The notes beneath the pieces are model-generated. The model had not been told where the DNA came from. It saw nothing but the letters and a program-made list of their open reading frames with translations, and did no database searches. Below, in pieces: positions 9,564 through 18,623 of a DNA stretch of 64,000 nt; within the stretch, counting starts at the first letter, position 1; every line of letters starts with the position of its first letter. Location of the stretch: the NCBI RefSeq assembly GCF_034009455.1, contig NZ_CP125380.1:6367001-6431000 (forward strand), in the 5' to 3' direction. The position numbers and the translations under genes were made by a program. This stretch comes from Pseudomonas sp. P5_109. GTDB lineage: Bacteria; Pseudomonadota; Gammaproteobacteria; Pseudomonadales; Pseudomonadaceae.

Positions 9564-10316
9564 ATGACCGACACCCCGATGTCCCCCGCCGAATTCGAAG
9601 CGGCCTTGCGCGCCAAGGGCGCCTACTACCACATCCATCATCCGTACCACGTGGCGATGTACGAAGGCCGGGCCACCCGCGAACAGATCCAGGGCTGGGT
9701 CGCCAACCGCTTCTACTATCAGGTGAACATTCCCCTGAAGGACGCGGCAATCCTCGCTAATTGCCCTGACCGCGAGATCCGCCGCGAGTGGATTCAACGC
9801 CTGCTCGACCACGACGGCGCACCGGGTGAAGACGGCGGCATCGAAGCCTGGCTGCGTCTGGGCCAGGCCGTCGGCCTCGACCCGGATCAACTGCGCTCCC
9901 AGGAACTGGTACTGCCCGGCGTGCGTTTCGCCGTCGACGCCTACGTCAATTTCGCCCGCCGCGCCAGTTGGCAGGAAGCCGCGAGCAGCTCGCTGACCGA
10001 ACTGTTCGCCCCGCAGATCCACCAATCGCGCCTGGACAGCTGGCCCCAGCACTACCCGTGGATCGACCCCGCCGGCTACGAGTATTTCCGCACCCGCCTG
10101 GGCCAGGCACGGCGTGATGTCGAGCACGGTCTGGCGATCACGCTGCAGCACTACACTACCCGTGAAGGCCAGGAACGCATGCTGGAAATTCTCCAGTTCA
10201 AACTGGACATTCTTTGGAGCATGCTCGATGCCATGAGCATGGCCTACGAACTGAAACGCCCGCCGTATCACAGCGTGACCGGGGAACGGGTCTGGCACAA
10301 AGGAATCACCTTATGA
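9564..10316 (+). CDS. pqqC: Pyrroloquinoline-quinone synthase PqqC
   Basis: A 250-residue oxidase that performs the last ring closure and eight-electron oxidation to PQQ. It has the heme-oxygenase-like all-helical PqqC sequence, including [19 protein letters not shown] near the N-terminus and VNRFYYQ-like active-site region ([18 protein letters not shown]). ATG at 9564 is selected because GGAGAA at 9553-9558 fits; an upstream in-frame start lies inside the REPIN and is rejected. Its stop overlaps the pqqD start as ATGA. Confidence 0.96.
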   Translation: MTDTPMSPAEFEAALRAKGAYYHIHHPYHVAMYEGRATREQIQGWVANRFYYQVNIPLKDAAILANCPDREIRREWIQRLLDHDGAPGEDGGIEAWLRLGQAVGLDPDQLRSQELVLPGVRFAVDAYVNFARRASWQEAASSSLTELFAPQIHQSRLDSWPQHYPWIDPAGYEYFRTRLGQARRDVEHGLAITLQHYTTREGQERMLEILQFKLDILWSMLDAMSMAYELKRPPYHSVTGERVWHKGITL

Positions 10317-10588
10317 GTTTCGATCGCAGCAAGACCCCGACCTGGCGCACCGGCTACCGTTTCCAGTACGAACCGGCGCAGAAAGGCCATGTGCTGCTGT
10401 ACCCCGAAGGCATGATCAAGCTCAACGAAAGTGCCGCGCTGATCGGCGGTTTGATCGACGGTGAACGGGATGTCGCGGCGATCATCAACGAGCTCGACCA
10501 ACAATTCCCCGGCGTGCCCGAGCTCGGTGACGACATCGAGCAATTCATGGAGGTTGCCCGTGCACAGCACTGGATCGAACTTGCCTGA
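10313..10588 (+). CDS. pqqD: PqqA-binding peptide chaperone PqqD
   Basis: A 91-residue RiPP recognition element that binds PqqA and presents it to PqqE. The sequence [20 protein letters not shown] and the [16 protein letters not shown] core are typical of PqqD. ATG at 10313 overlaps the pqqC stop (ATGA), so translation is coupled. Its 3' end overlaps the pqqE start by 29 bases. Confidence 0.95.
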   Translation: MSFDRSKTPTWRTGYRFQYEPAQKGHVLLYPEGMIKLNESAALIGGLIDGERDVAAIINELDQQFPGVPELGDDIEQFMEVARAQHWIELA

Positions 10589-11732
10589 TTCATCAAGGCA
10601 AGTGCCGCCCACACCTGAAGTCGGCTTGCCGCTGTGGCTGCTGGCCGAGCTGACCTATCGTTGCCCGCTGCAATGCCCGTACTGCTCAAATCCGCTGGAT
10701 TTCGCCGAACAAGGCAAGGAGCTGAGCACCGAACAGTGGATCAAGGTGTTCCGTGAAGCGCGGGAAATGGGCGCGGCGCAACTGGGCTTTTCCGGTGGCG
10801 AACCGCTGGTGCGCCAGGATCTTGCAGAGTTGATTCGCGAAGCCCGCCAGCTGGGTTTCTACACCAACCTGATCACCTCCGGCATCGGCCTGACCGAGCA
10901 GAAAATCAGCGACTTCAAGAAGGCCGGCCTCGATCACATCCAAATCAGTTTCCAGGCCAGCGACGAGCAGGTGAACAACCTGCTGGCTGGTTCGAAAAAG
11001 GCCTTCGCGCAGAAACTGGAAATGGCCCGAGCGGTGAAGGCCCACGGCTATCCGATGGTGCTGAACTTCGTGACCCATCGGCACAATATCGACCAGATCG
11101 ACCGCATCATCGAGCTGTGCATCGCCCTGGAGGCGGACTTCGTCGAACTCGCCACCTGCCAGTTCTACGGCTGGGCGCAACTCAATCGCGTTGGGCTATT
11201 GCCGACCAAAGAGCAACTGGTGCGCGCCGAACGCATCACCAACGAATACCGCGCCAAACTCGAAGCCGAAGGGCATCCGTGCAAGCTGATTTTTGTCACC
11301 CCGGACTATTACGAAGAACGCCCGAAAGCCTGCATGAATGGCTGGGGCAGTATTTTTCTGACGGTCACGCCAGACGGAACCGCCCTGCCCTGTCACGGTG
11401 CCCGACAGATGCCGGTGCAGTTTCCCAACGTGCGCGACCACAGCATGCAGCACATCTGGTACGACTCGTTCGGCTTCAACCGCTTTCGCGGTTATGACTG
11501 GATGCCCGAGCCGTGCCGCTCCTGTGACGAGAAAGAAAAAGACTTCGGCGGCTGCCGCTGCCAGGCGTTCATGCTCACGGGTGACGCCAGCAACGCCGAC
11601 CCGGTGTGCAGCAAGTCGCCACAACACGGCGTGATCCTCAAGGCTCGCGAAGAAGCCGAACACGCGACCCAGACCATCGACCAACTGGCCTTTCGCAATG
11701 AACGAAACTCACGCCTCATCGCCAAAAGCTGA
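10560..11732 (+). CDS. pqqE: PqqA peptide cyclase PqqE (radical SAM)
   Basis: A 390-residue radical SAM enzyme that forms the Glu-Tyr carbon-carbon bond in PqqA. The CxxxCxxC iron-sulfur motif is C35-C39-C42 ([13 protein letters not shown]). The C-terminal SPASM cysteines appear in CHGARQM and the [17 protein letters not shown] region. The start is a GTG at 10560 with GGAGG at 10549-10553 six bases upstream, inside the end of pqqD; an upstream in-frame start at 10461 would lie deep in pqqD and lacks support. The 3' end overlaps the next gene by 35 bases. Confidence 0.95.
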   Translation: MHSTGSNLPDSSRQVPPTPEVGLPLWLLAELTYRCPLQCPYCSNPLDFAEQGKELSTEQWIKVFREAREMGAAQLGFSGGEPLVRQDLAELIREARQLGFYTNLITSGIGLTEQKISDFKKAGLDHIQISFQASDEQVNNLLAGSKKAFAQKLEMARAVKAHGYPMVLNFVTHRHNIDQIDRIIELCIALEADFVELATCQFYGWAQLNRVGLLPTKEQLVRAERITNEYRAKLEAEGHPCKLIFVTPDYYEERPKACMNGWGSIFLTVTPDGTALPCHGARQMPVQFPNVRDHSMQHIWYDSFGFNRFRGYDWMPEPCRSCDEKEKDFGGCRCQAFMLTGDASNADPVCSKSPQHGVILKAREEAEHATQTIDQLAFRNERNSRLIAKS

Positions 11733-13524
11733 ACCTTTCAGTGCTGCCAAAGCCGTCGCTGCCGGTATCGATTTTGCCGAACTGCAGGCCGGTCGGTTGG
11801 GCCTGTTCTGGAACGAGTACCGCCCCGAAGACGCGGCATGCCGGATCTGGCACTGGCGTGACGGCGCAGCGAAATGCCTGACGCCACCGGGGTTCAGCGT
11901 GCGCAGCCGGGTGTACGAATATGGCGGTGGCGCATTTTGTCTGACGGACGACAGTATCGTTTTCGTCAACGAGGCCGACCAGCAACTGTATCGGCAATCA
12001 CTGCAAGGCGAAGCGCCGGAAAAGCTGACATCCGGTGCGTGCCGTTATGGCGATCTGCAGTTCGCCAACGGGCAGGTGCTGGCGGTCGAGGAGCATCGCA
12101 ATCAACACCGACTGGTGGCAATCGACCTGTTCGATGGCGCACGTCACCTGCTGGTCGAAGGGGCTGATTTCTACGCGGCGCCGACGCTCAGTCCTGATGC
12201 CCGGCGCCTGGCCTGGATCGAATGGAGTCGCCCGGATCAACCATGGACAGCGACCCGTTTGATGGTTGCCGAACGCCTCGCCAATGGCAGGTTTGCCGAA
12301 GCTCGTTGTGTGGCGGGCGACGGCGCTCAAGAGTCTGTGCAACAACCGCGGTTCGATGCCGACGGTCGCTTGTATTGCCTGACGGATCGCGCCGGTTACT
12401 GGCAGCCATGGAAAGCTACTGAAAAAGGGCTGGGTCCATTGCCAAGTGCCAGCGCCGACCATGGCCCCGCGCCCTGGCAACTGGGCGGCAGCACTTGGTT
12501 GCCCCTGGGCGACGAGCGTTTTCTGGCCAGTTGGACCGAAGGCGGGTTTGGCCGATTGGGCATAGGCGGTGATTCCAGCGCCGACTTCACCGGCGACTAC
12601 AGCCGCTTCCGCCATCTCGCCGTGGATGAGCAGTTCATCTATTGCATCGCCGCGTCGCCCATCAGTTCAACCGCCGTCATCGCCATCGACCGCCAGAGCC
12701 GGCAAGTGCAAGTGCTGGCCGGCGGTATTGCACCGCTTGCTCCCGAACAGATCAGCCGCCCGCAAACCTTGCGCTACCCCAGTGGCTCAGGCGAAGCACA
12801 TGGCTTTTTCTACCCGGCGATGACCGGCGCGGCGAAACCGCCATTGGTGGTGTTCGTCCATGGCGGCCCGACCTCGGCGTGCTACCCGATGCTCGACCCG
12901 CGTATCCAGTACTGGGCACAGCGGGGCTTCGCCGTGGCCGACCTTAACTATCGCGGCAGCAGCGGTTATGGCCGGGCCTATCGTCAGGCACTGCACTTGA
13001 GTTGGGGGGATGTGGATGTCGAAGACGCTTGCGCGGTGGTCAGCCATCTCGCCGAGCGTGGCTTGATCGATGGCGACAACGCGTTCATTCGCGGCGGCAG
13101 TGCCGGCGGCTACACCACCCTTTGCGCGTTGGCCTTTCACAACGTGTTCCGCGCCGGCGCCAGCCTGTATGGGGTCAGCGACCCGGTGGCGCTGGGCCGC
13201 GCGACCCACAAATTCGAAAGCGACTATCTGGACTGGCTGATCGGCGATCCGTTGCTGGATGTCGAACGCTATGCCTCACGCACGCCACTTTTGCATGCGG
13301 GAAATATCCGCGTGCCAATGATCTTCTTTCAAGGAGAACTGGATGCCGTGGTCGTCCCTCAACAGACCCGCGACATGGTCGAGGCCCTGCAGGACAACGG
13401 CATCCTGGTCGAAGCGCATTACTATGCGGACGAACGCCATGGCTTTCGCAAGGCCGGTAACCAGGCCCATGCGCTGGAGCAGGAGTGGTTGTTTTATCGG
13501 CGGGTGATGGATTCAGTGGACTGA
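11698..13524 (+). CDS. pqqM: S9 family (prolyl oligopeptidase-like) peptidase of the pqq cluster
   Basis: A 608-residue protein with an N-terminal beta-propeller-like half and a C-terminal alpha/beta-hydrolase half. The nucleophile motif GGSAGG lies near residue 467, with a candidate Asp in QGELDAVV (~549) and His in DERHGF (~580). It overlaps pqqE by 35 bases, so it is the last gene of the cluster. Some fluorescent pseudomonads carry a peptidase gene called pqqM here. A role in degrading cleaved PqqA fragments is plausible but unproven from sequence. Confidence 0.85.
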   Translation: MNETHASSPKAEPFSAAKAVAAGIDFAELQAGRLGLFWNEYRPEDAACRIWHWRDGAAKCLTPPGFSVRSRVYEYGGGAFCLTDDSIVFVNEADQQLYRQSLQGEAPEKLTSGACRYGDLQFANGQVLAVEEHRNQHRLVAIDLFDGARHLLVEGADFYAAPTLSPDARRLAWIEWSRPDQPWTATRLMVAERLANGRFAEARCVAGDGAQESVQQPRFDADGRLYCLTDRAGYWQPWKATEKGLGPLPSASADHGPAPWQLGGSTWLPLGDERFLASWTEGGFGRLGIGGDSSADFTGDYSRFRHLAVDEQFIYCIAASPISSTAVIAIDRQSRQVQVLAGGIAPLAPEQISRPQTLRYPSGSGEAHGFFYPAMTGAAKPPLVVFVHGGPTSACYPMLDPRIQYWAQRGFAVADLNYRGSSGYGRAYRQALHLSWGDVDVEDACAVVSHLAERGLIDGDNAFIRGGSAGGYTTLCALAFHNVFRAGASLYGVSDPVALGRATHKFESDYLDWLIGDPLLDVERYASRTPLLHAGNIRVPMIFFQGELDAVVVPQQTRDMVEALQDNGILVEAHYYADERHGFRKAGNQAHALEQEWLFYRRVMDSVD

Positions 13525-13559
13525 AGCCTGCGTTCATTGCCGAAACGGTGCCGCCCCAT

Positions 13560-13629
13560 TCGCGAGCAAGCCCGCTCCCACAGGTTCTGCGGCGTGCACA
13601 AACCCTGTGGGAGCGGGCTTGCTCGCGAT
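13560..13629. repeat. REPIN (GTGGGAGCGGGCTTG type)
   Basis: Inverted pair CGCGAGCAAGCCCGCTCCCAC ... GTGGGAGCGGGCTTGCTCGCG in the convergent gap after the S9 peptidase gene. Confidence 0.9.
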
Positions 13630-13655
13630 AGCAATCTATCTAGCGCCACAAAAAC

Positions 13656-13814
13656 TCAGCGCTTGGCGATGATGTACACAGCATGCACGATCCCCGGAAT
13701 GTACCCGCACAACGTCAGCAGGATATTCAGCCAGAACGCCCCACCGAATCCTACTTGCAGAAACACACCCAGCGGCGGCAAAAGAATGGCGATGATGATG
13801 CGAATAAAGTCCAT
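13656..13814 (-). CDS. YqaE/Pmp3 family small membrane protein
   Basis: A 52-residue, two-helix membrane peptide. The sequence MDFIRIIIAILLPPLGVFLQ and the second helix around LNILLTLCGYIPGIVHAVY match the Pmp3/UPF0057 family, which in other organisms is linked to membrane potential and salt or low-temperature stress. The start at 13814 has AGGAG at proper spacing on the minus strand; a longer frame from 13847 adds only non-conserved residues. Confidence 0.92.
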   Translation of the reverse strand: MDFIRIIIAILLPPLGVFLQVGFGGAFWLNILLTLCGYIPGIVHAVYIIAKR

Positions 13815-13905
13815 GGGGCAGCTCCTGATTGGGGTGGGCTCATGCAAGCCCTACAGCTAATCGACCCGTGCCGTTTGTCAGGGTTCAGTCCCTCTTCTCC
13901 CGAGC

Positions 13906-13946
13906 CAAAAAAACGCCCCACGCCAAAAGTGTCGGGCGTGAGGCGT
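13906..13946 (-). terminator. Rho-independent terminator after the aminotransferase gene
   Basis: Read on the minus strand, a 12-base stem with one mismatch (13935-13946 with 13913-13924) runs into seven T residues (AAAAAAA at 13907-13913 on the plus strand). It lies 48 bases after the stop of the aminotransferase gene. Confidence 0.8.
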
Positions 13947-13993
13947 GCGTTTTACCGCGAGACGGTTCTGGAAATTGTGTGAGGCGCCTCGGA

Positions 13994-15277
13994 TCAGACG
14001 GCAATCCCTTTGCGGCACTGCAATTGCGCGGTGCGTACTCGGGAGAAGGCGCGCGCCAGGCGCAGGAGCATTTCGTCGATGTTGGCGTTGCTGACATTCA
14101 GCGCCGGGGTAAAGCGCAGGCAGTCGGGTTGCGCGGCATTGAGCAACAAGCCTTCGTACAGCGCGGCCTTGACCACCGCGTCAGCGGAATCGTCCGACAG
14201 CGTCAGCCCCCAAAGCAGCCCTTGTCCGCGCAACTCGCCGTGACCGTAACGATGCGCCAAACGCCCAAGGCCTTCGCGCATGTGCTGGCCGGTTTCCGCG
14301 ATGTGGTTGAGCAAACCCTTGTCCTGCAAACTCTCTAGCACCGCAAGACCCGCTGCGGTCATCAGGGCATTGCCATGGTGGGTACCGGCCATCTCGCCGG
14401 GTTCGAAACAGCAGGCCCTGCCCCGCGCCAGCAATGCCGCCAGTGGCACGCCGCCGCCCAGGCCTTTGCCAAGCACGACGATATCGGCCCTTACGCCGTA
14501 GGACTGTTCCGCGAGCAAAGTGCCGCAACGACCAACACCGGTTTGCACTTCGTCGAAGATCAGCAAAATGCCGAGCTCACGGCACAAGCGCTCGACACCC
14601 TTGAGGTAATGCGCGGTGGCCGGGATCACGCCGGCTTCGCTCTGGATCGGTTCGAGCATAATCGCCACGGTCCGCTCATCCACGGCCGCATGCAATGCCG
14701 GCAGATCATTGAACGGGACATGACTGAAGCCCGGCAGTTGCGGCTCGAATCGGTTGGCCAGTGTCGAACTGTCCGACGCCGAAATCGTCGCCAGACTACG
14801 GCCATGACAAGCGTTGTTGGCGACAATGATTCGCGACGCGCCAGCGCGATGCTGTTGACCCCATTTGCGCGCCAGTTTGATCGCCGCTTCACAGGCTTCG
14901 CTGCCCGTGTTGAGCAGGTACGCCTGATCACTACCGGTGCTGGCACACAGATGTTCGGCGAGGCTGAGCATGCCGCGGTTGTGCAGGCCGAAACCCGGGT
15001 TGATCAGCGATTGAGCCTGGGCAGTGATTGCATTGACCAGTACCGAAGGGCTGTGACCAAGGCTGTTGGCCCCGCCACCCTGGGAAAAATCCAGATACGC
15101 ACGATCCTCGCTGTCCCACAGCCATGAACCCTGGCCACGCACAAACACTTGTTTCGGCCGCTCGACACTGGGCATCAAGTACTCGCAGGAAAGGTTATCG
15201 CCTTGGGATGGCAGGGAGGCGTCCATGACCAGATCATCGAGGCTGGGGGGACTGCGGCGCAGACTGAACAGATTCAT
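13994..15277 (-). CDS. Class III PLP-dependent aminotransferase (ArgD/AstC-like)
   Basis: A 427-residue fold-type I aminotransferase. It has the acetylornithine/ornithine aminotransferase hallmarks: the phosphate-binding LLNTGSEACEAAIKLAR (~residue 125), the FDEVQTGVGRCG motif with its PLP-contacting Asp (~239), and the PLP lysine in VVLGKGLGGGVPLAA (~274). The substrate cannot be read from the sequence; acetylornithine, succinylornithine and omega-amino acids are all possible. It is divergent from a LysR-type gene that probably regulates it. Confidence 0.85.
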   Translation of the reverse strand: MNLFSLRRSPPSLDDLVMDASLPSQGDNLSCEYLMPSVERPKQVFVRGQGSWLWDSEDRAYLDFSQGGGANSLGHSPSVLVNAITAQAQSLINPGFGLHNRGMLSLAEHLCASTGSDQAYLLNTGSEACEAAIKLARKWGQQHRAGASRIIVANNACHGRSLATISASDSSTLANRFEPQLPGFSHVPFNDLPALHAAVDERTVAIMLEPIQSEAGVIPATAHYLKGVERLCRELGILLIFDEVQTGVGRCGTLLAEQSYGVRADIVVLGKGLGGGVPLAALLARGRACCFEPGEMAGTHHGNALMTAAGLAVLESLQDKGLLNHIAETGQHMREGLGRLAHRYGHGELRGQGLLWGLTLSDDSADAVVKAALYEGLLLNAAQPDCLRFTPALNVSNANIDEMLLRLARAFSRVRTAQLQCRKGIAV

Positions 15278-15446
15278 CTGGAAAAACCTCTTTTGAGGTT
15301 TTCTGCCTTACCTATGTAAACACCATCGAAACAAACGGTATTCATCGCGCTCTGTGGCCCTGTAAGCCTTGTGAATGCAGTTAGACTAGGCTCAGACGAG
15401 GCGTTGAGCCATTTCGATTTCCCAGCATTTTCGATAACTAACACTT

Positions 15447-16376
15447 ATGGATTTCAAGCAACTGCGTTATTTCGTCGCGGTCTACGAAGAAGGCCACGTG
15501 GGCCGGGCTGCCGAGCGTCTGTCCATCTCCCAGCCAGCGTTGTCCCAGCAGATCCGCCACCTAGAACAAAACCTCGATGTGAGCCTGTTCGAGCGCAGCA
15601 GCAAACGCCTGTTGCCGACCCTCGCGGCCCACACGCTATACAACCATGCCCTGCCTTTGCTCGATGGCCTGCAACGGGCACGGGAGGCGCTCGGCAACTT
15701 CAAGGGCCAGGCGCTGCGCACCCTGGCCATTGGTGTATTGCAGACCGTGCACACCAGCCTGGTGCCGCAGATGCTCGAGCGGGTACGCAAGGCGCAGCCG
15801 CATCTGGTGGTGCAGATCTATGAACTGACCGGCCTGGAAATCGAGCGGCGACTGCTCAACGGGTCTCTGGACATTGGCATCGGCTACCTGCCGCCGCGCC
15901 AGCCAGGTTTGCATGGCGTGATGCTGTACGAAGATGAGCTGACCCTGGTCATCCCGGCGGAGCATCCGCTGCGAGAATTCAAGAAAGTCTCCATGAGCCA
16001 GGCCGCCGAACTGCCGATGTTGCTGCTGGGCGAGGAATTCCAGATCAGGCAGATCTGGCAGAGCCAACTGGCGAACCTCGGGCGACGTCCACAGGTGCAA
16101 GCCGAACTGAACAACATGGCCGGCATCCTCGACAGCCTGCCGCACACGCGCCTGGCGACGGTTCTGCCCGGTCGCTCACAAAAGACCCATGGCAACCACG
16201 AACTGTTGTGGAAACCCCTGAGCGAGCCGCGAGTGCTGCTCAAAGTCGGTTTGGTTTGTCGGGATGTACAAAGGCAGCAGGCCTCGCTGGCTTTGTTGCG
16301 GACATTACTGGAAGACGTGATAAATGGCCCGGATGGACGCTTGAACAGCGCGCAGGCTCTGGATGGACATAGCTAA
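15447..16376 (+). CDS. LysR family transcriptional regulator
   Basis: A 309-residue regulator. The N-terminal winged helix-turn-helix reads MDFKQLRYFVAVYEEGHVGR then AERLSISQPALSQQIRHLEQ, and the effector-binding domain follows from about residue 90. The CynR/CbbR-like N-terminus and IPAEHPLREF loop are ordinary for the family. The 169-base gap to the divergent aminotransferase gene is the likely operator region, which suggests control of that neighbour. The effector is unknown. Confidence 0.92.
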   Translation: MDFKQLRYFVAVYEEGHVGRAAERLSISQPALSQQIRHLEQNLDVSLFERSSKRLLPTLAAHTLYNHALPLLDGLQRAREALGNFKGQALRTLAIGVLQTVHTSLVPQMLERVRKAQPHLVVQIYELTGLEIERRLLNGSLDIGIGYLPPRQPGLHGVMLYEDELTLVIPAEHPLREFKKVSMSQAAELPMLLLGEEFQIRQIWQSQLANLGRRPQVQAELNNMAGILDSLPHTRLATVLPGRSQKTHGNHELLWKPLSEPRVLLKVGLVCRDVQRQQASLALLRTLLEDVINGPDGRLNSAQALDGHS

Positions 16377-16400
16377 AACTTTTCTTCGGGCAAAAGAAAA

Positions 16401-16420
16401 CCCCGCCGAAGCGGGGCTTT
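16401..16420. terminator. Bidirectional hairpin terminator between LysR and acyl-CoA dehydrogenase genes
   Basis: Stem CCCCGC / GCGGGG with CGAA loop (16401-16416), flanked by an A-rich left side (AAAAGAAAA) and CTTT on the right. The T-run is better on the minus strand (TTTTCTTTT). It serves the convergent LysR gene and probably the acyl-CoA dehydrogenase gene. Confidence 0.7.
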
Positions 16421-16602
16421 GCAGACTGTTTCCCTGACATCCATTTCACTCCGCCGTCCTGGCAGAATCCTACGTGTCCCTGTTGTTGCTTTGCGCTTCC
16501 TGCGCTACGTCCATGTGAAGTAGATTAGCTGTGGATCCAATCTGCTTCTATGGGAGAACAGCAGCACGTCATGTAAGAGAATGCTTACAAAACGTTACTT
16601 CA

Positions 16603-18381
16603 TCAGAATTGCCCGGCATCCAGCAGGAACAACGACTCGCTGCCGGCCTTCACCGATGCGCTCAACGAGTGAATGCGCGGCAACAGGCGGGCGAAATAGA
16701 AGCGCGCCGTGCCCAGTTTGCTGGCATAGAAATCGTCCTGCGCTTCCTTGCCGAAAGCCACCTTGGCCATCAGGGCCCACATGTAGGCGTAAGCCACGTA
16801 GCCGAACGCTTGCAGGTACTCGACCGACGCCGCGCCGATCTCGTTCGGATTGCTCTTCGCGCGGTCAAGCAACCAGGCTGTCAGCTCGTCGAGAGTGGTC
16901 ACGGCGTCGTTCAGCGGCTTGGTGAATTCAGCCAGATCGGCACTGGCGGTCGCCGTGAAGTGACGAATCTCGTCGGCGAACAGGTTGTAGAACGCCCCGC
17001 CGCTGCCGACGATCTTGCGCCCGACCAGGTCCAGCGCCTGAATGCCGTTGGTGCCTTCATAGATCTGGGTGATGCGAACGTCGCGCACCAGTTGCTCCTG
17101 GCCCCACTCACGGATGTAACCGTGGCCGCCGAATACCTGCTGGCCGTGCACGGTGGTTTCCAGGCCGAGGTCGGTGAGGAACGCCTTGGCCACCGGGGTC
17201 AGCAAGGCCACCAGGTCTTCCGCACGCTTGCGGGTGGCGGCGTCTTCGCTGAACTTGGCGGTGTCCAGTTGCATCGCCACGTAGGTGGAGAACGCACGGC
17301 CACCTTCGTTCGAGGCTTTCATGGTCAGCAGCATGCGACGCACGTCCGGGTGGACGATGATCGGGTCAGCCACTTTGTCCTTGTTCTGCGCGCCGGTTGG
17401 CGAACGGCTTTGCAGACGGTCACGGGCGTATTCCACGGCATTCTGGTACGAGCGCTCGCCAGTGGCCAGGCCCTGGATACCGACGCCCAGACGCTCGTAG
17501 TTCATCATGGTGAACATGGCCGCCAGGCCTTTGTTCGGCTCGCCGACCAGGTAACCCACGGCTTCATCGAAGTTCATCACGCAGGTTGCGGACGCCTGGA
17601 TGCCCATCTTATGTTCGATCGAGCCACAGTTTGCCGGGTTGCGCGCGCCCAGGCTGCCATCGGCATTGACCATGAACTTCGGCACCAGGAACAGCGAGAT
17701 GCCCTTTGGCCCCGCCGGTGCATCCGGCAGCTTGGCCAGCACCAGGTGAATGATGTTTTCGGTCAGGTCGTGTTCGCCACCGGTGATGAAGATCTTGGTG
17801 CCGCTGACCTTGTAGGAACCGTCGGCCTGAGGCTCGGCCTTGGTGCGAATGATCCCCAGGTCCGTACCGGCGTGTGGCTCGGTCAGGCACATGGAACCGG
17901 CCCAGATGCCGGCATACATGTTCGGCAGGTACGCGGCTTTCAGCGCTTCGCTGGCGTGGGCGTTGATCGACAGGCAAGCGCCGGCGGTCAGCATCGGGTA
18001 CAGGCCGAACGACAGGCTGGCGGAGTTGACCATTTCTTCGACCTGGGCCGAAACGGCTTTGGGCATCCCCATGCCGCCGTAGGCAGGATCGCCACCGACA
18101 CCGACCCAACCACCTTCAGCGTAGGTCTGATAGGCCTGCGGGAAACCTGCCGGCGTGGTGACGGCACCGTCCGCCCAATGGCAACCTTCTTCGTCAGCGG
18201 CACGGCTCAGCGGTGCGATGCTTTTGCTGGTGACTTTGCCGGCTTCTTCCAGGATGGCTTCGACCGTTTCCGCATCGACGGTCTCGGCCAGCGCTGGCAG
18301 CTCGGCCCAGAGTTTGGCGACCTCGAAAACTTCATTGAGGACGAAGCGCATATCGCGCAGGGGCGCTTTGTAGTCAGCCAT
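16603..18381 (-). CDS. Acyl-CoA dehydrogenase (~600-residue FadE-like, paralogue 1)
   Basis: A 592-residue flavoprotein of beta-oxidation, larger than classical 380-residue acyl-CoA dehydrogenases. It has an N-terminal extension ([20 protein letters not shown]), the FAD/substrate region MCLTEPHAGTDLG (~residue 164), KIFITGGEHD, and the C-terminal IYEGTNGIQALDLVGRKI stretch. By position and length it corresponds to the P. aeruginosa PA0508-type enzyme, whose gene I recall lying near the bio cluster. Two paralogues are in this window. Chain-length preference cannot be inferred safely. Confidence 0.9.
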   Translation of the reverse strand: MADYKAPLRDMRFVLNEVFEVAKLWAELPALAETVDAETVEAILEEAGKVTSKSIAPLSRAADEEGCHWADGAVTTPAGFPQAYQTYAEGGWVGVGGDPAYGGMGMPKAVSAQVEEMVNSASLSFGLYPMLTAGACLSINAHASEALKAAYLPNMYAGIWAGSMCLTEPHAGTDLGIIRTKAEPQADGSYKVSGTKIFITGGEHDLTENIIHLVLAKLPDAPAGPKGISLFLVPKFMVNADGSLGARNPANCGSIEHKMGIQASATCVMNFDEAVGYLVGEPNKGLAAMFTMMNYERLGVGIQGLATGERSYQNAVEYARDRLQSRSPTGAQNKDKVADPIIVHPDVRRMLLTMKASNEGGRAFSTYVAMQLDTAKFSEDAATRKRAEDLVALLTPVAKAFLTDLGLETTVHGQQVFGGHGYIREWGQEQLVRDVRITQIYEGTNGIQALDLVGRKIVGSGGAFYNLFADEIRHFTATASADLAEFTKPLNDAVTTLDELTAWLLDRAKSNPNEIGAASVEYLQAFGYVAYAYMWALMAKVAFGKEAQDDFYASKLGTARFYFARLLPRIHSLSASVKAGSESLFLLDAGQF

Positions 18382-18513
18382 GGCAAACCTCGCAAGATCT
18401 ATACAGGTGATTCACAGGAAGAGTATTTTCGTTGGGTCGGAGTGTACCTCAACAACTTTTGTGACACATAGGGTCAGCTCATGACCGTTTTGTTATTTTT
18501 AGTCATTTGATTG

Positions 18514-18614
18514 TGTAGGAGCGAGCTTGCTCGCGAAAAACCCAAAGACGCCGCGGGCATCTGGATTTACGCGTTTTCGTTGACGACCATCGCGAGCAGA
18601 GTTCGCTCCTACAG
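18514..18614. repeat. REPIN (TGTAGGAGCGAGC type)
   Basis: Inverted pair TGTAGGAGCGAGCTTGCTCGCGA ... TCGCGAGCAGAGTTCGCTCCTACA with a mutated right arm, between two acyl-CoA dehydrogenase genes. This is a second sequence family, distinct from the GTGGGAGCGGGC type. Confidence 0.85.
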
Positions 18615-18623
18615 AGGGCGATG

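Noticed and set aside
16531..18471. 646-codon plus-strand frame opposite acyl-CoA dehydrogenase 1 (and similar ones at 19395-20519 and 27189-28946)
   Set aside because: The same His/Gly/Val-rich shadow pattern appears opposite all three paralogues, showing it is a by-product of the coding strand.
18472..18486. Inverted pair GGTCA-N5-TGACC upstream of acyl-CoA dehydrogenase 1
   Set aside because: Short arms with no matching known operator; expected by chance at this length.
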